Shown here: positions 43,331 to 53,370 of the stretch, one piece after another | Numbering within the stretch: position 1 is the first letter of the stretch | How the letters are laid out: every line of letters begins with the position of its first letter | Assembly (NCBI RefSeq): GCF_025567415.1 | Contig: NZ_JAOQJV010000012.1 | Span: 1 to 64,000 of the forward strand | Source of the DNA: Claveliimonas ammoniilytica | GTDB taxonomy: Bacteria > Bacillota > Clostridia > Lachnospirales > Lachnospiraceae | DNA: 64,000 nt | Direction of reading: 5' to 3' | Translations under genes and position numbers: made by a program | The notes under the pieces: generated by a model | Databases searched by the model: none | What the model was told of the DNA's origin: nothing | What the model saw: the letters and a program-made list of their open reading frames with translations, nothing else

Positions 43331-43376
43331 AATGACCGTAGATATAGTAAGATACACAAGAGAATGAGGATCAGAC

Positions 43377-43964
43377 ATGGGGAAGATATATTGCATGATG
43401 GGGAAAAGTTCATCAGGAAAGGATACGCTGTATCAGAAGGTTCTGGAGCGACTGCCGCAGATACACAGGGTAGTGCCGTATACGACCAGACCGATCCGGG
43501 AAGGCGAGCAGGACGGAGTGGAATATCATTTCGTGGATGATAAGCAGCTTGCCGAGCTGGAAACAGACGGTAAGATCGTGGAGCTTCGGGCATATAACAC
43601 GGTACATGGTATCTGGAAATATTTTACCGTAGATGACGGTCAGATTGACCTGGAGCAAGGTGATTATCTGTTGATCGGTACACTGGAGACCTATGAGAAG
43701 ATCCGGGAATATTATGGTGCGGAGCATCTGGTTCCAATCTATATAGAAGTGGAAGATGGGGAACGGCTTGCAAGAGCACTGGAACGGGAGCGCAGACAGG
43801 CAGTTCCAAAGTATAAAGAGATGTGCCGGAGATTTCTTGCGGATGAAGAAGATTTTTGCGAGGAGAATCTGAAGCGCCTCGGGATAGATAAAAGATATAG
43901 AAATACGGACATGGAGACATGTCTAAATGAGATAACAGGAGTGATGTGCAATGGGAAGTTTTAA
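43377..43964 (+). CDS. Guanylate kinase-like protein
   Basis: 195 residues. The P-loop is GKSSSGKD, with PYTTRPIREGEQDGVEYHFV as the GMP-binding part. It departs from true Gmk in the P-loop and is probably a second homologue rather than the essential enzyme. It overlaps holB by 14 bases. Confidence 0.82.
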   Translation: MGKIYCMMGKSSSGKDTLYQKVLERLPQIHRVVPYTTRPIREGEQDGVEYHFVDDKQLAELETDGKIVELRAYNTVHGIWKYFTVDDGQIDLEQGDYLLIGTLETYEKIREYYGAEHLVPIYIEVEDGERLARALERERRQAVPKYKEMCRRFLADEEDFCEENLKRLGIDKRYRNTDMETCLNEITGVMCNGKF

Positions 43965-44943
43965 GGACGTAGTAGGACATAAAAATATTATCGAATATAT
44001 TCAGAACGCAGTGAACGCCAATAAGGTTTCTCATGCGTACATTCTAAACGGAGAACGTGGTTCGGGTAAGAAGATGCTGGCAACGCTTTTTGCAGAGACG
44101 CTGCTTTGTGAGGAACAGGGAAGTTCGCCTTGTAACAAGTGTCATTCCTGCAAACAGACAGATAGTGGCAATCATCCGGATGTAATCTGGGTGCAGCATG
44201 AGAAGCCGAATACGATCAGTGTGGATGACATTCGTACACAGCTGAATAACGATATTGAGATCAAGCCGTATCAGGGACCATATAAGATTTATATTGTGCC
44301 GGAGGCAGATCTGATGACGACGCAGGCGCAGAATGCATTGCTGAAGACATTGGAAGAGCCACCGGAGTATGCGGTGATCTTTCTCCTGACTGAGAATGCA
44401 GAGAAGCTTCTTCCGACCATCACTTCCAGATGTGTCATGTTGAAGCTGCGCAATATCCGCGATAAGCTGATCCGCAAATACCTGATGGAGAAGCTGGAAG
44501 TACCGGATTACAAGGCTGATATCTGTACAGCATTTGCACAGGGCAATATGGGCAAAGCAATCATGTTGGCACAGTCTGAACATTTCGGGGAGATCCGTGA
44601 TGAAGTAGTACAGCTTTTGAAATATATCCATGATATGGAAATCAGCGAGATCGAAAAAGCGATCAAGAGATGTCAGACATATAAATTAGAAATCAATGAT
44701 TATCTGGATATTATTATGATATGGTATCGAGATGTGTTATTATATAAGGCGACCAAAGATGTGAATGAGATTGTATTTAAGGATCAGGTATCCAGCATCA
44801 AGGAGCAGGCGACCAGAAGTTCATATGAAGGTATCGAGCTGATACTGGAAAGTCTTGAAAAGGCGAAGACCAGACTGGATGCGAATGTTAATTTCGAGCT
44901 GGTTATGGAGCTTCTGTGTCTTACAATAAAGGAGAACGGCTAA
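43951..44943 (+). CDS. holB: DNA polymerase III delta-prime subunit
   Basis: 330 residues. The AAA+ clamp-loader part has GERGSGKKM in place of Walker A, a zinc set (C then CNKCHSC), PEADLMTTQAQNALLKTLEE (the sensor region) and SRC (the arginine-finger motif). It belongs to the clamp loader. First of a core Firmicutes run holB-ricT-trmN6-rsmI. Confidence 0.93.
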   Translation: MGSFKDVVGHKNIIEYIQNAVNANKVSHAYILNGERGSGKKMLATLFAETLLCEEQGSSPCNKCHSCKQTDSGNHPDVIWVQHEKPNTISVDDIRTQLNNDIEIKPYQGPYKIYIVPEADLMTTQAQNALLKTLEEPPEYAVIFLLTENAEKLLPTITSRCVMLKLRNIRDKLIRKYLMEKLEVPDYKADICTAFAQGNMGKAIMLAQSEHFGEIRDEVVQLLKYIHDMEISEIEKAIKRCQTYKLEINDYLDIIMIWYRDVLLYKATKDVNEIVFKDQVSSIKEQATRSSYEGIELILESLEKAKTRLDANVNFELVMELLCLTIKENG

Positions 44944-45852
44944 ATGATAAAAGTAATTGGAGTAAGATTCCGCACGGCAGGAAAAATCTATTTCTTCTCG
45001 CCAGGAGGACTGGAACTGAAAGCGGGAGATAAAGTAATCGTAGAGACTGCGCGTGGCGTGGAGTTTGGTTCAGTGGTGACCGGTATAAAAGAGGTGCCGG
45101 ATGATCAGATATCCCAGCCATTGAAACCGGTTATCCGAATTGCCACACAGGATGATGTGCGGAGAGAGGCAAAGAACCGGGAAAAGGAAAAAGAGGCATT
45201 TAAGATCTGTCAGGAAAAGATCCGCAAGCACGGATTGGAAATGAAACTGATCGATGCAGAATATACATTTGATAATAACAAAGTACTGTTTTATTTCACC
45301 GCGGATGGACGTATCGACTTCCGCGAACTGGTAAAGGATCTGGCAAGTGTATTCCGTACCAGAATCGAATTGCGGCAGATTGGCGTCCGCGATGAGACAA
45401 AGATCCGCGGAGGCATTGGCATTTGCGGAAGACCGCTGTGCTGTCATACTTATCTGACAGAATTTGCACCGGTATCGATCAAGATGGCGAAGGAGCAGAA
45501 TCTGTCATTGAATCCGACTAAGATTTCAGGTGTGTGTGGACGATTGATGTGCTGTCTGACCAATGAGGAAGAGACATACGAAGAGCTGAACAGTCATTTA
45601 CCATCTATCGGCGATTATGTGACCACACCGGAGAAGCTGAAGGGAGAAGTACAGTCGGTAAATGTACTGCGTCAGACGGTTAAGGTTATTGTATCACTGG
45701 ATAATGACGAAAAGGAAGTTCGTGATTATAAAGTGGATGAACTTCGATTCAAACCGCGCCGCAGAAAGAATAATCGTGTTTCTAAGGAAGAAATGAAGGA
45801 ACTCAGAGGTCTGGAAGAGAAGAACGGAGCATCCAAATTAAACGATGAGTAG
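44944..45852 (+). CDS. ricT: PSP1-domain protein RicT (YaaT)
   Basis: 302 residues. The PSP1 domain holds the Cys-rich GICGRPLCCHTYL and GVCGRLMCCLTNEEETYEE, which bind an Fe-S cluster in the Ric complex. In Bacillus YaaT affects sporulation, competence and RNase Y activity. The start ATG directly follows the holB stop. Confidence 0.93.
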   Translation: MIKVIGVRFRTAGKIYFFSPGGLELKAGDKVIVETARGVEFGSVVTGIKEVPDDQISQPLKPVIRIATQDDVRREAKNREKEKEAFKICQEKIRKHGLEMKLIDAEYTFDNNKVLFYFTADGRIDFRELVKDLASVFRTRIELRQIGVRDETKIRGGIGICGRPLCCHTYLTEFAPVSIKMAKEQNLSLNPTKISGVCGRLMCCLTNEEETYEELNSHLPSIGDYVTTPEKLKGEVQSVNVLRQTVKVIVSLDNDEKEVRDYKVDELRFKPRRRKNNRVSKEEMKELRGLEEKNGASKLNDE

Positions 45853-46624
45853 AGAATACGATAAAAATGAGCTGATCCATCCAGGCGAACGTCTGGATGA
45901 TCTGCAGACGGGCGGATATTATCTGATCCAGGATCCGTCCAGATTCTGTTTTGGTATTGATGCAGTGTTGCTGTCGTCTTTTGCCCGTGTGAAGCGTGGC
46001 GAGAAAGCATTGGATCTTGGAACCGGAACCGGCGTGATTCCGATTCTGCTGGAATCCAAGAATCAGGGCGCATTTTACGGCGGTCTGGAGATTCAGGAAG
46101 CCAGCGCGGATATGGCGAGACGGAGTGTGCAGTATAATGATCTGGAACAGAAAATCGAGATAAAGACCGGAGATATCAAAGAGGCGGCAGCCCTGTATGG
46201 CGCGGCCTCTTTTGAAGTTATTACGGTAAATCCTCCGTATATGATCGGAGAGCATGGTCTGAAAAATGACAACGAAGCCAAGTACATTGCCAGACATGAA
46301 GTGTACTGTACACTGCGGGATGTGGTGGAACAGAGCGCGAAGTTATTGAAAGACAAGGGTAGATTCTATATGGTTCATCGTCCATTCCGGCTGCCGGAGA
46401 TCATGTGTGAGATGTGCAGGGCAAAGCTGGAACCGAAGCGGATGCGTCTCGTATATTCCAGAGTCGATAAGGAACCGAGTATGGTGTTGATTGAAGGCAT
46501 GAAGAATGGCAGGCCACGGATGCAGGTGGAAGCGCCGCTGATCGTATATGAGCAGGATGGAAGTTATACAGAAGAAGTGTTGGCTATGTATGGCGATATG
46601 AAGAAGAGCCGGGAAGAGAGATAG
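45845..46624 (+). CDS. trmN6: tRNA1(Val) (adenine37-N6)-methyltransferase-like protein
   Basis: 259 residues, Rossmann methyltransferase. LDLGTGTGVIPILLES (motif I) and NPPYM (motif IV, N6-adenine type) are present. The YabB/TrmN6 family position after ricT is conserved in Firmicutes. It overlaps ricT by 8 bases. Confidence 0.88.
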   Translation: MSREYDKNELIHPGERLDDLQTGGYYLIQDPSRFCFGIDAVLLSSFARVKRGEKALDLGTGTGVIPILLESKNQGAFYGGLEIQEASADMARRSVQYNDLEQKIEIKTGDIKEAAALYGAASFEVITVNPPYMIGEHGLKNDNEAKYIARHEVYCTLRDVVEQSAKLLKDKGRFYMVHRPFRLPEIMCEMCRAKLEPKRMRLVYSRVDKEPSMVLIEGMKNGRPRMQVEAPLIVYEQDGSYTEEVLAMYGDMKKSREER

Positions 46625-46677
46625 CAGAACGGCAGAGTAAAAGATAAGAAATAAAGCACAGTTACAGGAGGATAATT

Positions 46678-47535
46678 ATGAATCCGGGAACATTATATTT
46701 GTGTGCGACACCAATCGGTAATCTGGAAGATATGACATTTCGGGTAATTCGGACATTGAAAGAAGTGGATATGATCGCAGCAGAAGATACCCGTAACAGT
46801 ATCAAGCTGCTGAACCATTTTGAGATTAAGACACCGATGACCAGTTACCATGAATATAACAAAATTGAAAAAGGACATAAGTTAGTACAGATGCTTCTGG
46901 AGGGAAAGAATCTGGCACTGATCACAGATGCGGGTACACCGGGTATTTCTGATCCGGGAGAAGAACTGGTGCAGATGTGTTATGAGGCCGGAGTGCCGGT
47001 AACATCGTTGCCGGGAGCTGCAGCATGTATTACTGCACTCACATTATCAGGATTGTCCACCAGAAGATTTGCATTTGAAGCATTTCTCCCATCGGACAAA
47101 AAAGAACGGCAGCAGGTACTGGAAGAGCTGAAAAATGACACTCGCACGGTTATCTGCTACGAAGCACCGCATCGATTGGTGAAGACGTTAAAGGAACTGC
47201 TGGAAGCGCTTGGCGACCGTCGGATTACTATCTGCCGGGAACTGACGAAGAAGCATGAGACCGCATGGCAGACACATATTGCGGAAGCTTGTGAGTATTA
47301 TCAGGAAAATGCACCAAAAGGGGAATGTGTACTGGTGATCGAGGGCAGAAGCCGGGAGGAATTGAAGGCAGAAGAGCAGGAGCAGTGGGAACAAATGCCG
47401 TTAGAAGCACATATGGAACATTATGAGTCTCAGGGCATGGATCACAAGTCGGCAATGAAGCGGGTAGCGAAAGACCGTGGAGTCAGCAAACGCGATATAT
47501 ACAGAATGCTACTTGAACTTGGACAATCTGACTAA
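46678..47535 (+). CDS. rsmI: 16S rRNA (cytidine1402-2'-O)-methyltransferase
   Basis: 285 residues, SAM-dependent SpoU-unrelated tetrapyrrole-methylase fold. The family signs are LYLCATPIGNLEDMTFR, AAEDTRNS, LITDAGTPGISDPG and PGAAACITAL. It methylates C1402 in the decoding centre. AGGAGG precedes the ATG. Confidence 0.95.
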   Translation: MNPGTLYLCATPIGNLEDMTFRVIRTLKEVDMIAAEDTRNSIKLLNHFEIKTPMTSYHEYNKIEKGHKLVQMLLEGKNLALITDAGTPGISDPGEELVQMCYEAGVPVTSLPGAAACITALTLSGLSTRRFAFEAFLPSDKKERQQVLEELKNDTRTVICYEAPHRLVKTLKELLEALGDRRITICRELTKKHETAWQTHIAEACEYYQENAPKGECVLVIEGRSREELKAEEQEQWEQMPLEAHMEHYESQGMDHKSAMKRVAKDRGVSKRDIYRMLLELGQSD

Positions 47536-47637
47536 GAATCGGTAAAAAGATTGTTCAATCTGGTCATAGTAACCAAAGAATGGATTCGGTATAATGGATG
47601 ACAGTAGAAAAAGACTGTTTACTCAGGAGGAACGAAC

Positions 47638-48750
47638 ATGGCAAGTTTATCATTAAAACATATTAATAAAACATATCCAAACGGATATGAAGCAGTAAAA
47701 GATTTTAATCTCGAGATTGAAGATAAAGAGTTTATTATCTTTGTCGGACCATCAGGATGTGGTAAGTCTACAACACTTCGTATGATCGCAGGTCTGGAAG
47801 ATATTACAGGTGGAGAGTTATACATTGGCGACACCAAGATGAATGATGTAGATCCTAAGGATCGTGATATCGCGATGGTATTCCAGAACTATGCCCTGTA
47901 TCCTCATATGACTGTATATGACAATATGGCATTTGGACTGAAGCTCCGTAAAGTGCCGAAAGACCAGATTGATAAGATGGTTCGTGAAGCCGCTAAGATT
48001 CTTGATCTGGAGCCATTGCTGGATCGTAAGCCGAAGGCATTGTCAGGTGGTCAGCGTCAGCGTGTAGCTATGGGACGTGCGATCGTGCGTGATCCTAAGG
48101 TATTCCTGATGGATGAGCCACTGTCTAACCTGGATGCCAAGCTTCGTGGACAGATGCGAGTAGAGATTTCCAGACTGCATCAGAGACTGGGAACGACCAT
48201 TATCTATGTAACACATGACCAGACAGAGGCTATGACACTGGGAACCAGAATTGTAGTTATGAATGGTGGTATCGTACAGCAGGTAGATACACCACAGGTA
48301 TTGTATGATAAGCCGAATAACCTGTTTGTAGCAGGATTTATCGGATCTCCACAGATGAACTTTGTAGATGCGCTTTGCTGCGTGGAAGGGGACGGCGTGA
48401 TCCTGTCTCTGCAGGATGCAGATATCCGCCTGCCGAAGGACAAAGCTAAGAAGCTGATCGATGGTGGATATGATGGAAAGAGAGTTGTTCTTGGTATTCG
48501 TCCGGAAGATATTCATGATGATCCGGAATATCTGGCAGCACACCGTGATACAGTGATCACAGCGAAGATCCGTGTATACGAGATGTTGGGAGCGGAAGTA
48601 TTCCTGTACTTCGATTACGATGGAGCGAATATGACTGCAAGAGTAAAACCAGATACCAAGGCAAGAACGAATGATATGATCGATTTTGCACTTGATCCGG
48701 AGAAGATTCATGTATTCGATAAAGAGACCGAATTGACGATTACAAACTAG
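47638..48750 (+). CDS. Sugar ABC transporter ATPase (MsmK/UgpC type)
   Basis: 370 residues. Walker A GPSGCGKST, signature LSGGQRQRV, Walker B VFLMDEPLSNLDA and switch His in THDQ, followed by the C-terminal TOBE/regulatory domain. This form is a shared ATPase for several carbohydrate importers in Firmicutes. No permease is nearby, fitting that shared role. AGGAGG precedes the ATG. Confidence 0.93.
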   Translation: MASLSLKHINKTYPNGYEAVKDFNLEIEDKEFIIFVGPSGCGKSTTLRMIAGLEDITGGELYIGDTKMNDVDPKDRDIAMVFQNYALYPHMTVYDNMAFGLKLRKVPKDQIDKMVREAAKILDLEPLLDRKPKALSGGQRQRVAMGRAIVRDPKVFLMDEPLSNLDAKLRGQMRVEISRLHQRLGTTIIYVTHDQTEAMTLGTRIVVMNGGIVQQVDTPQVLYDKPNNLFVAGFIGSPQMNFVDALCCVEGDGVILSLQDADIRLPKDKAKKLIDGGYDGKRVVLGIRPEDIHDDPEYLAAHRDTVITAKIRVYEMLGAEVFLYFDYDGANMTARVKPDTKARTNDMIDFALDPEKIHVFDKETELTITN

Positions 48751-48778
48751 AATATTGGAAAAATTATAAAGAGACACA

Positions 48779-48804
48779 GGAGACGATGAGGATTCATCGT
48801 CTCC
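48779..48804 (+). terminator. Terminator after the ABC ATPase gene
   Basis: GGAGACGATGA, loop GGAT, TCATCGTCTCC: a perfect 11-bp stem, though the T-tract is weak. Confidence 0.7.
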
Positions 48805-48962
48805 ATTTGTATTCATAAACTGCATTACCATATTATGGATTACAGACTTTACCGAAATAGTATAGGCGACAGGGCGGAACGACACAAATTTTCACAAATC
48901 AACATGAATTATGTATAATAGACATATGTTGTGTGGGCAGGGGGATCAGAAAGAAGGTGCGT

Positions 48963-49181
48963 ATGAAAATAAAAGTAATTCTCCCAATTATGGTTGCAAC
49001 TGTGGTGGTGTGCAGTTATATTAAATATCAGAAAACAGAAGTTGAGATTGCACGCTTTGATTATCGCATGCGGGTGATGAAAGAAGAAAGCTGCAGGATG
49101 CAGAATGGGAGGGGATTGTTTGCTGACGAATCAGGTGATTCAGAAAACAATACAGGATATCAAGAGAGTATCGGGATATGA
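48963..49181 (+). CDS. Small membrane protein before the CdaR regulator
   Basis: 72 residues from ATG 48963. VILPIMVATVVVCSYI is a likely membrane segment, then a charged tail. Its 3' end overlaps the CdaR gene, whose ribosome site lies inside it. A TATAAT at about 48914 may drive both. Family unknown. Confidence 0.5.
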   Translation: MKIKVILPIMVATVVVCSYIKYQKTEVEIARFDYRMRVMKEESCRMQNGRGLFADESGDSENNTGYQESIGI

Positions 49182-50214
49182 GATTTCACTGTGGGGAGCG
49201 GATGGAGAGAGTGTGGCGTCATCCGCATCGGAGTCTGAGACTCTGAAGGATAAAGTAAAAAGCTTTATAGAAGACAGTGAAATGGAAGATATATCGGAGA
49301 GAGCGGATGAAGAGACAGCGTTATTTGCCATATATGCAGACAGTACACTGGAGTATGTGATGGCACTGACCGGGACTGGCGATGACCGTATGCTGGCCGG
49401 GCGTATGGGTGTTATTCAGGTGGTTGGGCTGATGAAAGCATGTGGGGAACAGATGGATAAAGATCGTTTTATTCAGAATCTGCTGTTAGACAATCTGCTT
49501 GTGGTGGACATTTACAATCGTGCAAGAAAGCTGCACATTGCAAATGAGCGACGGAGAGTCGTGTTTATCGTAGAACCGAAGGATGAGAATGACAATCTGG
49601 TACTTGAAACAATGCGTGGACTTTATGGTATGGGAACCAGGGATTTTGTTACAGCGGTAGACGAAGGACATATTATATTAGTAAAAGAACTGGAAAATAA
49701 AGAGGATTACCCGGAGATCCTGCAGATGGCGAAAGTAATCGTAGATACTCTGAGTATGGAAGCAATGGTGAATGTGAGAGTATCCTACGGAACGATCGTG
49801 CAGGAGCTGAAAGAGGTATCTCGTTCATATAAAGAAGCGGACATGGCACTGGAAGTGGGACGGGTATTTTATGGAGAGCGCGGTGTGCTGGCATATAATG
49901 AACTTGGCATCGGACGTCTTGTCCATCAGTTACCAAGATCTCTGTGCGAAATGTTTCTGAAAGAAGTGCTGGCTGTAAATGCAACGGAGATGTTCGATGA
50001 TGAAGAACTGGTCACGGTATATGCATTTTTCGATAATAATCTTAATATTTCTGAGACAGCCCGTAAGTTATTTATACACCGGAATACGCTGGTGTATCGC
50101 CTGGAGAAGATTCAGCGGAAGACAGGTCTGGATGTCAGAGTCTTTGAGGACGCACTGACATTTAAGATTGCGGTTATGGTAGAAAAGCATTTAAAATATC
50201 TGAATAACCAATAA
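49120..50214 (+). CDS. CdaR/PucR-type transcription regulator
   Basis: 364 residues. TTG 49120 is preferred: GGGAGGGG is 5 bases upstream and MLTNQVIQKTIQDIKRVSG matches the sugar-diacid sensing family start. A central GGDEF-like region precedes the C-terminal PucR helix-turn-helix (NNLNISETARKLFIHRNTLV, then YRLEKIQRKTGLD). It probably controls use of a sugar acid; targets are not evident. Confidence 0.82.
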   Translation: MLTNQVIQKTIQDIKRVSGYEISLWGADGESVASSASESETLKDKVKSFIEDSEMEDISERADEETALFAIYADSTLEYVMALTGTGDDRMLAGRMGVIQVVGLMKACGEQMDKDRFIQNLLLDNLLVVDIYNRARKLHIANERRRVVFIVEPKDENDNLVLETMRGLYGMGTRDFVTAVDEGHIILVKELENKEDYPEILQMAKVIVDTLSMEAMVNVRVSYGTIVQELKEVSRSYKEADMALEVGRVFYGERGVLAYNELGIGRLVHQLPRSLCEMFLKEVLAVNATEMFDDEELVTVYAFFDNNLNISETARKLFIHRNTLVYRLEKIQRKTGLDVRVFEDALTFKIAVMVEKHLKYLNNQ

Positions 50215-50215
50215 T

Positions 50216-50251
50216 AAAGGGCGGTTGCTTATTGTATGGCAACCGCTTTTT
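50216..50251 (+). terminator. Terminator after the CdaR gene
   Basis: GCGGTTGC (50221-50228) and GCAACCGC (50239-50246) form the stem, followed by TTTTT. Confidence 0.85.
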
Positions 50252-50310
50252 GTGTTACACTAAACAAACGAAGTCAGTCCATTAAGAGAGGCTGGAAGGA
50301 GGAGAAGAAT

Positions 50311-52590
50311 ATGGTAAAACTTTACGATAAAGGCGTATATCTTCTGAATGGAACAGAGATTGCAGAAGATGCGCGTCAGGTGGAGCAGAAGACCGGACAG
50401 AAGATATCCAGAGAGGAAGCCGTAAAGCAGACGATGGCTTACCGCATTCTGGAATCGCACAATACATCTGGCAATATGGAACGGCTGCAGATTAAGTTTG
50501 ATAAGCTGACATCTCACGACATTACATTTGTCGGTATTATACAGACTGCGAGAGCATCCGGACTGGAAAAATTTCCGATTCCTTATGTCCTGACTAATTG
50601 CCACAATTCGCTGTGTGCAGTTGGCGGTACGATCAATGAAGATGATCACATGTTTGGACTGACATGTGCAAAGAAATATGGCGGCGTGTATGTACCGCCT
50701 CATCAGGCTGTTATCCATCAGTTTGCCAGAGAGATGCTGGCAGGTGGCGGCAAGATGATTCTTGGTTCTGACAGCCACACTCGTTATGGTGCGTTGGGTA
50801 CTATGGCAATGGGCGAGGGAGGACCGGAGCTTGTAAAGCAGTTGTTGAATAAGACTTACGATATCCGCATGCCGGAAGTCATTGCGATCTATCTGGACGG
50901 CGAGCCGAGGAAGGGTGTCGGTCCTCAGGATGTAGCACTGGCGATTATCGGTGCGACGTTTGGTAATGGATATGTGAATAATAAGGTTATGGAATTTGTC
51001 GGTCCCGGTGTGGATAAGCTGAGTGCAGATTTCCGTATCGGTATCGATGTTATGACCACAGAGACCACCTGTCTGTCTTCTATCTGGAAGACGGATGAGA
51101 AGATCCGCGAGTTCTATGAGATTCACGGACGTGAGGGTGATTATAAAGAACTGAATCCGGGAGCAGTGACCTACTATGACGGTATGGTGTATGTGAATCT
51201 GAGTGAGATCAAACCGATGATCGCAATGCCGTTCCATCCGTCCAATGTATACACGATCGATGAAGTTAATGCGAATTTGGAAGATATTCTTCATGAAGTA
51301 GAGAAGAAGGCGCTGGTAAGTCTGGATGGCGCGGTAGATTATTCGTTGCAGAGCAAGATTGTAGACGGCAAGCTCTATGTGGATCAGGGACTGATCGCGG
51401 GATGTGCCGGTGGTGGCTTTGAAAATATCTGCGCGGCAGCAGACATTATCAAGGGCAAATATATCGGTGCGGACGAATTTACATTCAGCGTATATCCGGC
51501 AAGTACGCCGATTTATATGGAGCTGGTGAAAAATGGAGCAGTCGCTGATTTGATCGAATCCGGAGCGATTGTGAAGACGGCGTTCTGCGGACCATGCTTT
51601 GGTGCAGGAGATACTCCGGCGAACAACGCGTTCTCAATCCGTCATTCTACCCGTAACTTCCCGAACAGAGAAGGATCGAAACTTCAGAGTGGACAGATCG
51701 CGTCAGTAGCATTGATGGATGCGCGTTCCATTGCAGCAACTGCAGCGAATAAAGGCTTCTTGACACCTGCAACAGATCTGGATGTACAGTACAAGGGGCA
51801 GAAGTATCACTTCGACAGTAAGATCTATGCGAACCGCGTGTTTGACAGTCATGGCGTGGCAGATCCGTCTGTGGAGATTAAATTTGGACCGAATATCAAG
51901 GACTGGCCGGAAATGCAGCCACTGCCACAGAATTTGTTACTGAAAGTAGTATCAGAGATCCACGATCCGGTAACGACGACAGATGAGCTGATTCCGTCAG
52001 GCGAGACATCTTCTTACCGTTCTAATCCACTTGGACTCGCGGAATTTGCGCTGTCAAGAAAAGATCCGGGATATGTAGGACGGGCAAAAGAAGTACAGAA
52101 GGCACAGAAAGCAATCGAGGCAGACACCTGCCCGAAGACAGCACTGCCAGAATTACAGACAATCATGAGTAAGGTGCATGATAACTTTGAAGGTGTAAAC
52201 CGGAGTAATCTGGGAATCGGAAGCACGATATTTGCGGTAAAACCAGGAGATGGTTCGGCAAGAGAACAGGCAGCGTCCTGTCAGAAGGTACTTGGCGGAT
52301 GGGCTAATATTGCCAACGAATACGCGACCAAGAGATATCGCTCGAATCTGATCAACTGGGGTATGCTACCATTTATTACAGAAGAAGATCATGAGCATCT
52401 GAGCTTTAAGAACGGAGATTATATTTTCGTACCGGATATCCGAAAAGCGGTAGAAGATAAAGATGAAGTGATCCATGCATATGTGATCGGAGATGAGATC
52501 ACAGAATTGTCATGGAAGCTCGGCGAGCTGACAGACGTAGAAAGAGAGATTATCCTGAAAGGATGTCTGATCAATTACTATAGAGGATAA
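50311..52590 (+). CDS. Aconitase-family hydratase (YbhJ-like)
   Basis: 759 residues from ATG 50311 after AAGGAGGAG; an earlier frame start at 50236 falls in the terminator and is rejected. The three 4Fe-4S Cys regions are ETTCLSS, AGCAGGGF and FCGPCFGAG. C-terminal swivel domain present. The size and start match the uncharacterised YbhJ hydratase rather than AcnA or AcnB. The substrate is unknown. No TCA genes adjoin it. Confidence 0.85.
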   Translation: MVKLYDKGVYLLNGTEIAEDARQVEQKTGQKISREEAVKQTMAYRILESHNTSGNMERLQIKFDKLTSHDITFVGIIQTARASGLEKFPIPYVLTNCHNSLCAVGGTINEDDHMFGLTCAKKYGGVYVPPHQAVIHQFAREMLAGGGKMILGSDSHTRYGALGTMAMGEGGPELVKQLLNKTYDIRMPEVIAIYLDGEPRKGVGPQDVALAIIGATFGNGYVNNKVMEFVGPGVDKLSADFRIGIDVMTTETTCLSSIWKTDEKIREFYEIHGREGDYKELNPGAVTYYDGMVYVNLSEIKPMIAMPFHPSNVYTIDEVNANLEDILHEVEKKALVSLDGAVDYSLQSKIVDGKLYVDQGLIAGCAGGGFENICAAADIIKGKYIGADEFTFSVYPASTPIYMELVKNGAVADLIESGAIVKTAFCGPCFGAGDTPANNAFSIRHSTRNFPNREGSKLQSGQIASVALMDARSIAATAANKGFLTPATDLDVQYKGQKYHFDSKIYANRVFDSHGVADPSVEIKFGPNIKDWPEMQPLPQNLLLKVVSEIHDPVTTTDELIPSGETSSYRSNPLGLAEFALSRKDPGYVGRAKEVQKAQKAIEADTCPKTALPELQTIMSKVHDNFEGVNRSNLGIGSTIFAVKPGDGSAREQAASCQKVLGGWANIANEYATKRYRSNLINWGMLPFITEEDHEHLSFKNGDYIFVPDIRKAVEDKDEVIHAYVIGDEITELSWKLGELTDVEREIILKGCLINYYRG

Positions 52591-52600
52591 TTGAGAAAGT

Positions 52601-52646
52601 AAAATGAGGAACTCAAATTTAAAGAAAAATTTGAGTTCCTCATTTT
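52601..52646. terminator. Long perfect hairpin after the hydratase gene
   Basis: AAAATGAGGAACTCAAATTT pairs over 20 bases with 52627-52646 around a 6-base loop. A/T ends on both arms suit termination in both directions. Confidence 0.8.
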
Positions 52647-52860
52647 AGATGTTGAAAAGAAGTGAACAAATATGAAAGAAACTAAAATTAGAAAGTGAAA
52701 AATCGTTAGTAAGTCAAATAAAAATCTAAAATTTAATGCAACAAATCGTGAATTCCAGTAATCTTATATATAGATACCAGAGTCATAAGTCATGAACCAC
52801 GAAACAATCCGTATGGTATCGATGAGTAAACAAGAAAATGAAATTCGAAGGAGGTACAGC

Positions 52861-53370
52861 ATGAAATGTGATGCGGCAGCATTTGCCGGAATGTATGAGA
52901 CTATCTATAAAGACCTGTACCGCTATGCATTGTGTATGATGAGGAATTCCCATGATGCGGAGGATGTAGTGAGCGAGACCGTTATAAAAGGGTATGAGAG
53001 GATACATACGCTGCGCAGCGAGGATGCGTTCAAAAGCTGGATGTTTACGATATTGTCAAATGTGTGCAAGCGCAAATGGAAGGCAATGGCGAAGCAGAGT
53101 CCGGTAGAGAATGAAAATGTGTGGGAGCAATTATCGGACGAGGCGGCGGGAGAAGATACGATGAATCTGCGCCTTGATCTCCGGCGTGCACTGGCAGTGC
53201 TTTCCGAGGAGGAACGGATGATCATCGGTCTGTCGGTGTATGGTGGATATCAGAGTCAGGAGATCAGCAAGATTCTCCATATAAAAGATGGGACAGTACG
53301 TTCTAAGAGAAGCAGAGCAATCGGTAAGATGAGTATGGTGTTGAAGAAGGGAGGCGCAGGTTATGAATAA
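52861..53370 (+). CDS. ECF sigma factor
   Basis: 169 residues from ATG 52861 (AAGGAGG upstream); a longer frame from 52792 has no site. Region 2 is YKDLYRYALCMMRNSHDAED; region 4 is GLSVYGGYQSQEISKILHIK then DGTVRSKRSRAIGKM. Its stop overlaps the beta-propeller gene by 8 bases, so they form a sigma and membrane-partner pair. Confidence 0.88.
   Translation: MKCDAAAFAGMYETIYKDLYRYALCMMRNSHDAEDVVSETVIKGYERIHTLRSEDAFKSWMFTILSNVCKRKWKAMAKQSPVENENVWEQLSDEAAGEDTMNLRLDLRRALAVLSEEERMIIGLSVYGGYQSQEISKILHIKDGTVRSKRSRAIGKMSMVLKKGGAGYE

Noticed and set aside
50236..50310. Earlier start for the aconitase-like protein
   Set aside because: It begins inside the terminator of the preceding gene; ATG 50311 has AAGGAGGAG.
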